From NCBI GenBank assembly GCA_946902875.1, contig OX336343.1, positions 6,561,754-6,625,753 of the forward strand: a stretch of 64,000 nt of DNA. The letters are read 5' to 3'. Below, one piece after another: positions 43,849 to 53,532 of this stretch. The position numbers and the translations under genes were made by a program. Position 1 is the first letter of the stretch, and every line of letters begins with the position of its first letter. Origin of the DNA: Nematopogon swammerdamellus. Lineage: Eukaryota; Arthropoda; Insecta; Lepidoptera; Adelidae. The notes beneath the pieces were generated by a model. The model was not told the origin of the DNA, made no database searches, and saw only the letters and a program-made list of their open reading frames with translations.

Positions 43849-44040
43849 GTTCCGTAACACGTTTATGTCTGTCCATTCTACTAAGTTCTGCAAAATGAAT
43901 GTAGGGTTCCGTAACATATGCATGTCTATCCGTTCTACTAAATTTTACAATTTTCAACCAAGGTCCTCCGACGGTTATTTTATAATAAAAGTGGGCTTCC
44001 GTAACACGTTTATGTCTGTCCATTCTACTAAGTTCTGCAA
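43849..44040. repeat. Three diverged units of a repeat-G-derived sequence
   Basis: TTCCGTAACACGTTTATGTC and CATTCTACTAAGTTCTGC occur at 43853, in altered form at 43907, and at 43997. The outer two are nearly identical, so one may be a recent local copy. The last unit runs directly into SINE-A. Confidence 0.75.
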
Positions 44041-44384
44041 CATCACCTACAACGTCTGTGATGTCAGCCCATAACACCAGTGCCATGTCAGTGCTTCCCC
44101 CTTTGATCGTGCTGACTACACTGAACTGGTCGGAAAACACAAACTATTTACATAGCCGTTTCGACCGACGTTTAATTCAGTGCGGTGGTACCAACCCGGG
44201 AAGGTTAAACCCTACCACCAAGTAAAATTACGAGGGAAGGGACTTACAGTTTTACGAGGAATCCGAACCTTGGTCAGCCTCCAACGGTCAGCGGTCACCC
44301 ATCTAAGTACTGACCGCACCCAGCGTTGCTTAAAATTCAATAGCGACAGTTGACTGTCTGCACCACTGAGCTATCGAAGCTGAC
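44039..44384 (-). mobile_element. SINE-A, full head, shortened 3' end
   Basis: Minus-strand start GTCAGCTTCGATAGCTCAG and TGGTGCAGACAGTCAACTG, then the 5S-like block (TTAAGCAACGCTGGGTGCGG, TCAGTACTTAGATGGGTGAC), B-box-like GGTTCGGATTCCTCG, central domain and 3' body. It ends inside the GATGTTGTAGGTGATGT region, with no A tail. Confidence 0.88.
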
Positions 44385-44524
44385 GTGGTCCTATTTTAAT
44401 TGGGTCAAGATCGGATTGGAAAGCGAGGCGGAAGCGATTCCGCCGAGTACATTAATAGCAAAAAATTACTAAAAAAAACTGTGAAATAAAAAAAAAGTTT
44501 TAAAAAACATAAAACCGACTTCCT

Positions 44525-44828
44525 AAAAAAAGTAAAACTAAAAAACTATTTAAAATAAAAATATAAAAACCGCCTTCAAAAATATATGAAATAAAAACCT
44601 AAAAAAAAAAACGAACCCTAGAGTTGAAGGCGGTGCTAAAGCAAGCAAAAATGATGCATGAAAGAAAACATGAGCGGATGATAATATCCTTTGTGATTTG
44701 TGTAGCCTTTTTAGCACCGCCTTCAACTCTAGGGTTCGTTTTTTTTTTTAGGTTTTTATTTCATATATTTTTGAAGGCGGTTTTTATATTTTTATTTTAA
44801 ATAGTTTTTTAGTTTTACTTTTTTTTTT
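44525..44828. mobile_element. Foldback (MITE-like) element, arms about 116 bp
   Basis: Arms 44525-44640 and 44710-44828 are inverse copies differing mainly in A/T run length, with a 69-nt loop. The arms hold ACCGCCTTCAAAAATATATG, ACGAACCCTAGAGTTGAAGG and CGGTGCTAAA. Same family as 1226-1390. It directly follows a repeat-D-like piece (44385-44524), as it also does at 1009. Confidence 0.9.
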
Positions 44829-44926
44829 CCCAATAAAGAAATCACAACACTCGACCTAACCAGAATAAAACTACTTATACCGAACAAAGGCGTAGGCACC
44901 GTGGAATTTTCACCAGGGCATTCCCT

Positions 44927-44949
44927 CCCCCCCCCCCCCCCCCCCCCCC
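44927..44949 (+). repeat. Poly(C) tract, 23 nt
   Basis: Uninterrupted C23 preceded by CCCT; rare in this AT-rich background. Length may be an assembly estimate. Confidence 0.9.
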
Positions 44950-45050
44950 AGGTTTATCGAAGTAAAAAATCTCACATTTCGATTATTATTTTTTTATTAC
45001 AAATAGAATTTATATGATACAACATCTAATGTACCCCACATTGAATGTTG

Positions 45051-45110
45051 TCATCATCATCAATATATATATATATTATATATATTATATATATATTTAT
45101 ATATATATTT
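45051..45110. repeat. TCATCA and (TA)n microsatellites
   Basis: CATCATCATCAA followed by about 50 bp of TATATATTA-type sequence abutting the Helitron 5' part. Confidence 0.85.
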
Positions 45111-45625
45111 ACTAATAATAAATCTGTAAGGGGTGGTCATGGAGTAAGTTACTTTGTTTTAGGAAATATTGAGTTTGTAGCCTCTATGTATGATACTAAA
45201 GCTAAATTGACGATTTTTAGAAATCTTTTCTGTATGTATGTATGTATGTATGTTCCGCCATAACTCTTAAGCCGATCATCCGAATTCGATGAAACTTTGT
45301 ACAAGCACATTTAACTATATGGGACACAGGATAGGCTACATAAAATTCAGTTCCGGTTACGCTAAGATGTGGCTCCCATACAAACCGATATGTTCAATTG
45401 TTCAATCCGCGCGCCTTAGTACTATACATAGGTATTTACGGAGCGAGCGGCAGTTGGCGGCGCGGAGGGCGGCGGCGCGGGGCAGGCGCGGCCTATAAAC
45501 TCAACAGCGAACCGAGCAGCCGCACTATATTCCTCTTTCACGCAAAAACTACTGAACAGATTTTGATGACCCTTTACAGTACTATAGCTTATACATCAAA
45601 AAGGCTATAATTTATAAAGACATTG
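45110..45625 (+). mobile_element. Helitron 5' leader (H5), 3' part missing
   Basis: Nearly identical in order and sequence to 25143-25660: TACTAATAATAAATCTGTAA, (TGTA)n, CCGATCATCCGAATTCGATG, the GC-rich block with TATAAA and CGCAAAAACTACTGAACAGA, to AATTTATAAAGACA. The first bases (TCAA) are replaced by the neighbouring TA microsatellite. It stops exactly where the core begins in the copy at 25140. Confidence 0.82.
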
Positions 45626-46044
45626 TGTAAATTTGCCCAAATATCGATAAATGTCAAGTAAGTCGGAAAAAATCCTGCCTTCTGAGAGCTATCTCGGCGT
45701 GCGCTGCATAAACCGTTAGAGTTACACGAAGATAGTGCATGGTGAGGTTGTTTCTCTAAAATAGTTCTAAAAAAAGTCCGCGACAGCATATATCTACCTT
45801 TTATGTGGAAGCCACTATAGCCAAAATAGTGAACCAAAAATACATTTAAATTGGATACTGTATTTACAATGCACATTTTATAGTTTTGAATTAATTATTA
45901 TCGAAATAAATACTTTTATCGCTTCTGGTATTTAAAGTAGATAAACTTTGGCTGTTACACTAAGTAATTTGGACAAATAGTTTAAAAGTTACGACGATGA
46001 GAATGTCTTGAGAGAAGCGCTGCGCTTCTCTCAGCGGGGGGCAG
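45626..46044. other. Unassigned sequence between Helitron parts
   Basis: No family recognised; contains a CTGAGAGAAGCGC-type short palindrome near 46010-46040. Confidence 0.35.
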
Positions 46045-47530
46045 CGGGGCGAGGCGAATATGTTTGTATGAATTTCCTCCATAAAATTTAAGCCGATCAT
46101 CTAAATTCTATTAAAATTACTACACGCAAATTTAGCTATACGAGACACAGGATAGGCTAAATAAAATTCAGTTCCGGTAATGCTAATATGTGGAGTATTT
46201 TACTTAGTTAGGTAGGTATCTAAAGTATTTGATTTATTTTAATTGAATTTTCTTATTTTAATATCGATAGCTTTTTCCCGCGGATTCGCTCGCGTAAAAT
46301 TCGTATTTCAAAAGAAGAAACTAAGTAACTTAGGCCGGGACCGGAGGGCGAACTGGATTCAGATAAAAACAAAAAACATTCTCAAAGAAAGTAAGTAACA
46401 CACTAAAGGCGAGGCCGAAGGCCGAGCTGCGTTCAGGAATAGGTTAAACCTTTTCGAAGAAAATAAGCAACAAAGGGCGAGGCCGAAGGCCGAGCTGCGT
46501 TCAGGAAGACTATAATCCTTCTCGAAGAAAGTAAGTAACTAAGGGCGTGGCCGAAGGCCAAGCTGTATTCTGGAAGACACTAAACCTTCTCGATGACAGT
46601 AAGTAACTATGGACGATAGTTACTTACTTTCTTCAAGACGGTTTACAGACTTCCTGAACGAAGCTCGGCCTTCGGCCTCGCCCTCAATTACTTCATTTGT
46701 TCGAGAAGGTTTATGGTCTTCCTGAACACAGCTAGGCCTTCGGCCTCGCCCTTAGTTACTTACTTTCTTCGAGTAGGATTATGGTCTTCCTGAACTCAGC
46801 TCGGCCTTCGGCCTCGCCCTCTGTTACTTACTTTCTTCGAAAAGGTTATCGTCTTCCTGAACGCAGCTCGGCTTTCGGCCTCGCCCTCAGTTAGGTACTT
46901 ACTATCATCAAGAAGGTTTATAGTCTTCCTGAACGCAGCTCGGCCTTCGGCCTCGCCCTTAGTTGCTTACTTTCTTCGAGAAGGTTTATGGTCTTCCTGA
47001 ACGCAGCTCGGCCTTCGGCCTCGCCCTCTGTTACTTACTCCTTCGAAAAGGTTATCGTCTTCCTGAACGCAGATCGGCCTTCGGCCTCGCCCTCAGTGAC
47101 TTACTTTCTTCAAGAAGGTTTATGGTCTTCCTGAACGCAGCTCGGCCTTCGGCCTCGCCCTCTGTTACTTACTTCTTCGAAAAGGTTTTAGTCTTCCTGA
47201 ACGCAGCTCGGCCTTCGGCCTCGCCCTCAGTGACTTATTTCTTCAAGAAGGTTTATAGTCTTGCTGTACGCAGCTCGGCCTTCGGCCTCGCCCTCAATTA
47301 CTTACTTTCTTTGAGTGGGTTTATCGTCTTCCTGAACGCAGCTCGGCCTTCGGCCTCGCCTTTAGTTACTTACTTTCTTCGAGAAGGTTTATTGTCTTCC
47401 AGAATGAAGCTCAGCCTGAAGCCTCGCCGTTAGTTACTTACTTTAGTTGAGAAGGTTTATCGTTTACCTTACTTACTTGCTTTCTTTGAAATACGAATTT
47501 CACGCGAGCGAAGCCGCGGGCAAAAGCTAG
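46045..47530 (+). mobile_element. Helitron with inverted minisatellite core (H6), 5'-truncated
   Basis: A partial leader (CCGATCATCTAAATTC, AGGATAGGCTAAATAAAATT) precedes the core, which starts TAGCTTTTTCCCGCGGATTC at 46268. The core has a few forward units, turns near 46620, and then runs about 12 inverted units to GCGAGCGAAGCCGCGGGC and AAAAGCTAG|T at 47530. The 156-codon frame inside is repeat read-through. Confidence 0.8.
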
Positions 47531-48235
47531 TATCATATAAATTTGGTAATTTTCTGATGATAGAAATCCATGAGAAAATCATCAAACTCTTAAATTTGCT
47601 TAAGCATGTGAATGACAAATGGGCGAATAATTCTGACACGCCAAACGATTTCGATTATTTTTAACAGACTTAAAAAAATGGGGGTATTTTATGTTGGAAA
47701 GGATGTAGGTACCTACTTCACGGGTTGTAGTCGGTGAAAGAGTTATTTATCATACAAAATTAAAAATCATAACAATAAATATGTGGATAAGTATAGGGTT
47801 TATAAAAAAAAATCATTAACATTATCATCTCCAAATAGACCTGGGAACATGCTGCGAACAAGCTGTGAAGGGTCCACGGTGAGTCTTTAATTTTCGGTTT
47901 TCACTTCTACCCCAACCCCGCTCTGTGGCGTCGCCGGTCGAGTAATCGCGCAACCTAACGAATATCTCATTTCAATAATAGCCGATTGGAAATATGACGG
48001 TGGCGAGCCGCGTATCAGGTTTCCACTCCTGCCATATTTATGCGAGCAGCCACGGACTAGCAGCACCGACCTCTTAGTGAGGAACAACGATGGAGGCCCT
48101 ACTTACGAGAGCACGGCTCGATGGCCATCATTTGATATCGTATCCAGGTGATTTAGTCGATACACCTGACACCTCCCCCTTTGTGGGGCCGGTACTTAAT
48201 GAAAATAATAGGTCCACTGCACTGAGAATATTTTT
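47531..48235. other. Unassigned sequence
   Basis: 47860-48180 is GC-balanced with no stop-free domain I recognise. May be an old element. Confidence 0.35.
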
Positions 48236-48540
48236 TTACTAAACTGTTTAGTAAAGTCGTTTTTTACTCAAATTTGGTACTTACTAAATAAAGTTACCTA
48301 AACCGGTTTAGTTGCGGCAACCTTGCGGCAACTAACCACAATTTAGTAAAACCCTCTTTTGTAACCAACTACCGAAGTTCAGCTATACATTAAAAATCGA
48401 TTTAGCTGTTATGAAACAAACAGTTTTTCTTTAACAACCAGTTAAGTAGGAAGCAACCAAACTAATTTACTAAACTCGGTTTAGTTGTGGTAACTGCTAG
48501 TTTTGTAGTCACCACAGCAACTAAACTGTTTTGTAACATA
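48236..48540. repeat. Cluster of TTTAGT/ACTAAA motifs with palindromes
   Basis: Contains TTTACTAAACTGTTTAGTAA (palindromic, 48236), CTAAACCGGTTTAG (near 48299), TTTACTAAACTCGGTTTAGT (near 48469), and repeated GTTGCGGCAAC and AACCA..TTAGT variants. Irregular spacing, not a simple tandem. Confidence 0.6.
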
Positions 48541-48577
48541 TTACACAAAATTTATTTAATAACTGACTAACCGTTTT

Positions 48578-48917
48578 TAAGTTTCCGTATGCCGTGCGGA
48601 AGCCTATTACTAAGCCTACGCCGTCTGTCTGTCTGTCTGCCTGTCCGTCCGTCCGTCTGTCTGTCTGTCTGCCTGTCCGTCCGTCCGTCCGTCTGTCTGT
48701 CCGAGGGCTTTATCTCTTGAACCTTAATAGGTAGCCCGTTGAAATTTTCACAGAATATGTGTTATTATGGCGGATTCAACAAGAAATGATAAAAAATAGA
48801 AAAAGTAATAAATTAAGGGGGGTTCCCCCACAAGGAACGTGTTTTTTTTTCAATGTTTTTTTTTTGTGGTGCGGAAACCTCGGTACGCGTGTCCGACTCG
48901 CACTTGGCCGGTTTTGA
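48578..48917 (-). repeat. Repeat G, full-length copy with long (GTCT/GTCC) tract
   Basis: AAGTTTCCGTATGCCGTGCG, GAAGCCTATTACTAAGCC, about 85 bp of GTCT/GTCC/GCCT units, GAGGGCTTTATCTCTTGAAC, TGAAATTTTCACAGAATATG, and the end GTCCGACTCGCACTTGGCCG. Confidence 0.85.
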
Positions 48918-49064
48918 TTGATTTTCTAAAACTTTAGCATTTGGTCTGAGGTGGGTTTTTACAATCACGCATTCACATACTCTCTACACTACATTATTTA
49001 CTGTCGCATACTATACTAATTACCTGTGTACATAAAAAGGCGCCTTCCCCGCCAGCTACTCTAA

Positions 49065-49180
49065 GTTTGATTGAAAGAAACCACTTGCAGTCATAAGTCG
49101 GCCTTTGCATTCGCACTCGCGTATTGTCTGATTATTTCCATGTACTGTTTTACTTTCAATTGTATGAAATAAAGTGTTTC
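49065..49180 (+). mobile_element. Non-LTR element 3' UTR end, tentative
   Basis: TTGATTGAAAGAAACCACTT, GCAGTCATAAGTCGGCC and GTATGAAATAAAGTG; I recall this type of 3' end from lepidopteran elements. A similar block (CACTTGCAGTGATAAGTC) is at about 14667. Confidence 0.45.
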
Positions 49181-49540
49181 TACTCTACTTTCCGTTCTAT
49201 TCTACTCGCGCAGTCAACTCCTGCGCAGGTAAGTGCGACTATCTGCGCCACATAAACTGCGCCCATGCAGGCGATAATCCCTGAGGGTGTCGCCGTTACT
49301 ACCTAAATAAAAGCAATTGTGCTGGTTTATCGGAGAAAGCCATTTACAACGCCTGCTCTTGTTCACTTCCCACCTGTGAATTTATTGACGTGTAGTAAAA
49401 GCTTATGCGATTTCACATTGTATTGTTATAAGAAATAATATATGTATAATATGACGATATGGGACCAAACGGAAGCACTTGTATGGCACCTAGTTGTGAC
49501 TGGACCAATGTAAGTTAAATAATTGCCTCAAACAAAACCT

Positions 49541-49586
49541 ATCTAGTTAGTTAGAAGAGTTTGTAGACAAACTCTTCTAACTAGAT
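49541..49586. repeat. Short perfect hairpin
   Basis: TTAGAAGAGTTTGT and ACAAACTCTTCTAA separated by AG. The stem extends through ATCTAG..CTAGAT with a 4-nt bulge. Confidence 0.85.
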
Positions 49587-49741
49587 AGTCTATGAACTAT
49601 GTAATTACCTCAAATTATTGTATAATAATAAATGTATTCTACATTTTCGTTAGATATAATATAAATATACTCATACAATGACATACTGTCCCTAAGAGGT
49701 GTCAAATTATTTGACGACTGAAGTCGAAATATATTAGAAGA

Positions 49742-50048
49742 CTAGTTATTGCCCGCGGCTTCGTTCCAGTGAAATTAGTTTTAAAAAAAGAATAAAGTAA
49801 GTAAGTAAGAACGAAGGCCGAGCTGCATTCCTGCGTTACATTTATAAATGTGTGCAGTGCTTGTACTAAGTTTCATCGAATTCGGATGATCGGTTTAAGA
49901 GTTATGGACGAACATATATACATAGAGAAAATATTTCTAAAAATTTATCAATTTAGTTTTAATATTACGCATAGACTCTACAAACGTAGTATTTCATAAA
50001 ACAAAGTAACTTACTCCATGACCATCCCTTATACATTTATTATTAGTA
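49742..50048 (-). mobile_element. Older Helitron (H7), split at its 5' end by H8
   Basis: Minus strand: the 3' end GCCGCGGGCAATAACTAG|T at 49742, and the leader up to TACTAATAATAAATG at 50048. The missing 5' bases TCAA lie beyond the H8 insertion at 52207-52210, so the original start A|TCAATACTAATAAT can be read across H8. Confidence 0.78.
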
Positions 50049-52206
50049 CTAGCTGTTGCCCGCGGCTTCGCTCGCGTGAAATTCGTATTTCAAAGAAGAA
50101 TCTAAGTAACTAAGGGCGAGGCCGAAGGCCGAGCTGCGTTCAGGTAAACGATAAATCTTCTCAAATAAAGTAAGCAACTAACGGCGAGGCCGAAGGCCCA
50201 GCTGCATCCTTGAAGACAATAAACCTTCACGAAGAAAGTAAGTAACTAAGGGCGAGGCCGAAGGCCGAGCTGCGTTCAGGAAGACGATAAACCTTCTCGA
50301 AGAAAGTAAGTAACTAAGGGCGAGGCCAAAGGCCGAGCTGCGTTCAGGTAAACCAAAAACCCTCTTCTGCCTTCGGGCCTCGCCTTAAATGACTTCCTTT
50401 CTTCGATAGCATATAATATCGTTTACTCCATCTATTTATTTAATAAAAATATAAAAAAGTAATATTAATAACTAAATAATTAAAACCTACCTAACAAACA
50501 TTAAAATAACTATCATAAAAGGGGCGTTTTCAAATGTTCCTAGAACACTTGCGGCATTACCCCGCTGGATGGCAAAGCTTACCGTTTGAATGAAGTAGGC
50601 CCTTGATTGCGGGACACCAGTTGCGTCCACCAGCAGAGACCCAAGCCTCTTCAAGAAGCTTTTGGCTTCAATGACTGCTCCACGGACCGAGGGTTTCAAC
50701 CGCAAACGCAACAAATTCGAAATCTTGAATTATATATCTATAATATTTATGGCGTTTGAGGCTGTCCGCCCAGGCCTCGGCCGCGCCGGCCGGTATTGAA
50801 GATGCCCGAACGTGACTTGGAGCCAATGTGAGAACACAAATGGCGTCCCACATCAAAGACCTACCCTTGGCCCATGGAACTAAGGTGATACCATCGGGCC
50901 TCTTGCCATCCAGCCGGGAATAACCGCAAGGTTTTAGGATGCACGGTATGTTTGCCGTCAGAAGCGTGGAATCGCTTAGTTACCTACTTTATTCGAGATG
51001 GTTTAGCTTCATCCAGAACGCAGCTCGGCCTTCGGCCTCGCCTTAGTTACTTACTTTCTTCAAGAAGGTTTACCTTCTTCCTGAACGCAGCTCGGCCTTC
51101 GGCCTAGCCCTTGGTTACTTGCTTTCTTCGAGATGGTTTAGCTTCTTCCCGAATGCAGCTCGGCCTTCGGCCTCGCCCTTATTTACTTGCTTTCTTCAAG
51201 ATGTTTTATTATTTATCAGAATGTAGCTCGGCCTTCGGCCTCGCCTTAGTTACTCACTTTCTTCAAGATGGTTTAGCTTTTTCCTGAACGCAGCTCGGCC
51301 CTCGGCCTTGCCCTTAGTTACTTCCTTTCTTCGAGATGGTTTATTATTTATCAGAACGAAGCTCGGCCTTCGGCCTCGCCTTAGTTACTTACTTTCTTCA
51401 ATATGGTTTAGCTTCTTTCTGAACGCAGCTCGCCCTTCGGCCTCGCCCTTAGTTAATTGCTTTCTTCGATATGGTTTATTATTTATAAGAATGTAGCTCG
51501 GCCTTCGGCCTCGCCTTAGTTACTTACTTTCTTCAAGATGGTTCAGCTTCTTCCTGAACGCAGCTCGGCCTTCGGCCTCGCCCTAGTTACTCGCTTTCTC
51601 CGAGATGGTTTATTATTTATCAGAACGTAGCTCGGCCTTCGGCCTCGCCTTAGTTACTTACTTTCCTCAAGATGGTTTAGCTTCTTCCTGAACGCAGCTC
51701 GGCCTGCGGCCTGCCCATAGTTACTTACTTCATTCAAGAAAGAATGGTTTTTTTTCTTCCTGAAGTCAGCTCCGACTTCCGCCTCGCCCTTAGTTACTTT
51801 CATCGAGAAAGAATATCGTTTACGTGAGCGCAGATCCGCCTTCGGCTCCGCCTTTAGTTACTTACTTTTTTTTTAATACGAATTTCACGCTAGCGAAGCC
51901 GCGGGCAACAGAAATATAAATTGCACCAATGACAGCGACATTCGACTTCAATTTTTTTTATTTTTTATTTATCAAACATTTTGTCACCGGCCAGCTCACG
52001 TCGAGATGACAGTTCTCCGTTGTCAACTTGTCATTTAAATTTTATAATAATTTTAATTTTTATTATATTTTTTTGTTTATTATGTTAATCCGTGATATAC
52101 TCTGTCACTATACAAAGTTTCGTCAAATTCCGTTCAGTGGTTTTTGCGTGATGTGCGTACAGACAAAGAGAGATTATTAATTTAACGATTTTATTATATG
52201 TATAGA
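50049..52206 (-). mobile_element. Helitron (H8) with inverted minisatellite core and an internal insert
   Basis: Minus strand 5' end A|TCTATACATATAATAAAA at 52206 and 3' end GCCGCGGGCAACAGCTAG|T at 50049. The leader (51913-52206) has CGCAAAAACCACTGAACGGA and CGAAACTTTGTATAGTG. The core has opposed minisatellite arrays as in H4, with a 525-bp insert at 50450-50975. It is an inverted near-duplicate of H9 (53533-55175) along its whole length apart from the insert. Confidence 0.82.
50450..50975 (-). pseudogene. Insert in H8: TE-derived domain with WDA...FAVETLG...GNAASVLG
   Basis: The minus strand reads RPDGITLVPWAKGRSLMWDA, then LTLAPSHV and QDFEFVAFAVETLGPW. It stops, and after one frameshift continues AKSFLKRLGSLLVDATGV and [15 protein letters not shown]. 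The conserved acidic residues in PDG and WDA raise the idea of a restriction-like (PD-(D/E)XK) nuclease fold; this is speculative. It resembles the fragment at 42040-42338. It is missing from H9, so it arrived after H8 and H9 separated. It ends in AT-rich sequence that may be its 3' tail. Confidence 0.65.
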
Positions 52207-52210
52207 TTGA

Positions 52211-53103
52211 TGTGTATTTAGTAATATAATAAATATAAAAGATATATAAAAATTTAAAAACCAATTATTGGTAGTATCTAATAAAAAATATTTTATCCAT
52301 CAGTTACAACTACTTACTATATAGTGGATTACTATTATAGCACCTATTATTACCTATACATACTAAGTAGTTGTAAGTAGTAGGGTTGACAAAACAATTA
52401 TGCGTTCTATACATACACGCTTAAAACTTTATCCCACAGCCATATGCACTTATAAGGGCGAGTTTAAATGCTGACTTTATTCCTTGCACTGCATTAAAAC
52501 AGTGCAAATGACATAATCAAATTAATTGGCCCATGATTGTCATCAAATCTTGTTAGTTAAGTTTCTCTCAGATTTTCCTCACGCACGACCATTAAGAAAG
52601 AATGAGGTGACACGAATGGCTAAAGTGCGTTCAGATTTATATGTCACTTTCTTACTAATGTAATTTATTTTTTAATTATATCTTTTCTATCTTCATCACA
52701 GCTTATAAAGTGGGATTTATGTATGTAACTATTTTACTAGATTTTTCTTGTGATTATCTCGACATCGAAATTAAATCGCGGTTTTCACTTAACCGGCTTT
52801 TTACCCCCTCGCTTCCATTGGGTCCGGGCGGGCCCGGAATAAAAAAAATCTTGTAATTTTTTCAAATATCTGTACTTATAAGCAAGTAAACATATTTCAC
52901 ATTGTTTTATAGGTAATTTTATTGCCTTTAAGGTGCAAAACTGACAGACCTTAGAAACACATTCTCTCAGCGGCCGGACTTTAGGTAAAAGTAAGTACCT
53001 ACATCTATTGATCAACCACCAATACACCAAGTACAGCCATCAATGGCGAGTTTCGGTGGGAGTGATTATCTATATTATGTCTGTCTAAAACAATGTTTAA
53101 CTG
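52211..53103. other. Unassigned spacer between the inverted Helitrons
   Basis: AT-rich; the short minus frame at 52785-53030 has no recognised domain. Confidence 0.4.
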
Positions 53104-53492
53104 TTATATGTTATATGTCATGTTATACCTACCAACTGTGAAAAATGTCTTTTTTAAATGGTAAGCACGACGACGGGCATTCGTATATATACGGGGGCTG
53201 CGAATACCGTGTCGGCCGGCTAGGTGCACCTTCACATTATGTTTGAAGGATCCCAGACTGTACATTAGAGGAAAGCGTGCAGGTGGCAGTGCATTCCACA
53301 TATTGGCAACCCTGTAAATAAAGGATTTACAGGATCGATTTGTCCTAAGTGGGGGGATATCAACAGTGTGTGGATGCATTCCCAACCTGTTGCGCGTGGA
53401 ACGATAGTAGAATGGGGATGGAGGGATCGCATCGCGCAGATTCTTGGAACACTCTCCGTGGTACAGGCGATAGAACACACACAAGAATCCAA
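53104..53492 (-). pseudogene. CR1-type reverse transcriptase C-terminus, 126 codons open
   Basis: Translation has VFYRLYHGECSKNLRDAIPP, FYYRSTRNRLGMHPHTVD, a SFIYRVANMWNALPPARFPL motif and MYSLGSFKHNVKVHLAGRHG, the typical end of a lepidopteran CR1-like RT. 5'-truncated in the middle of the C-terminal domain. A closely related shorter piece is at 58290-58484. Confidence 0.85.
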
Positions 53493-53532
53493 ATCTGTGA
53501 AAAACCTAGTGTGAATTGTAATTTTTTAGAAA

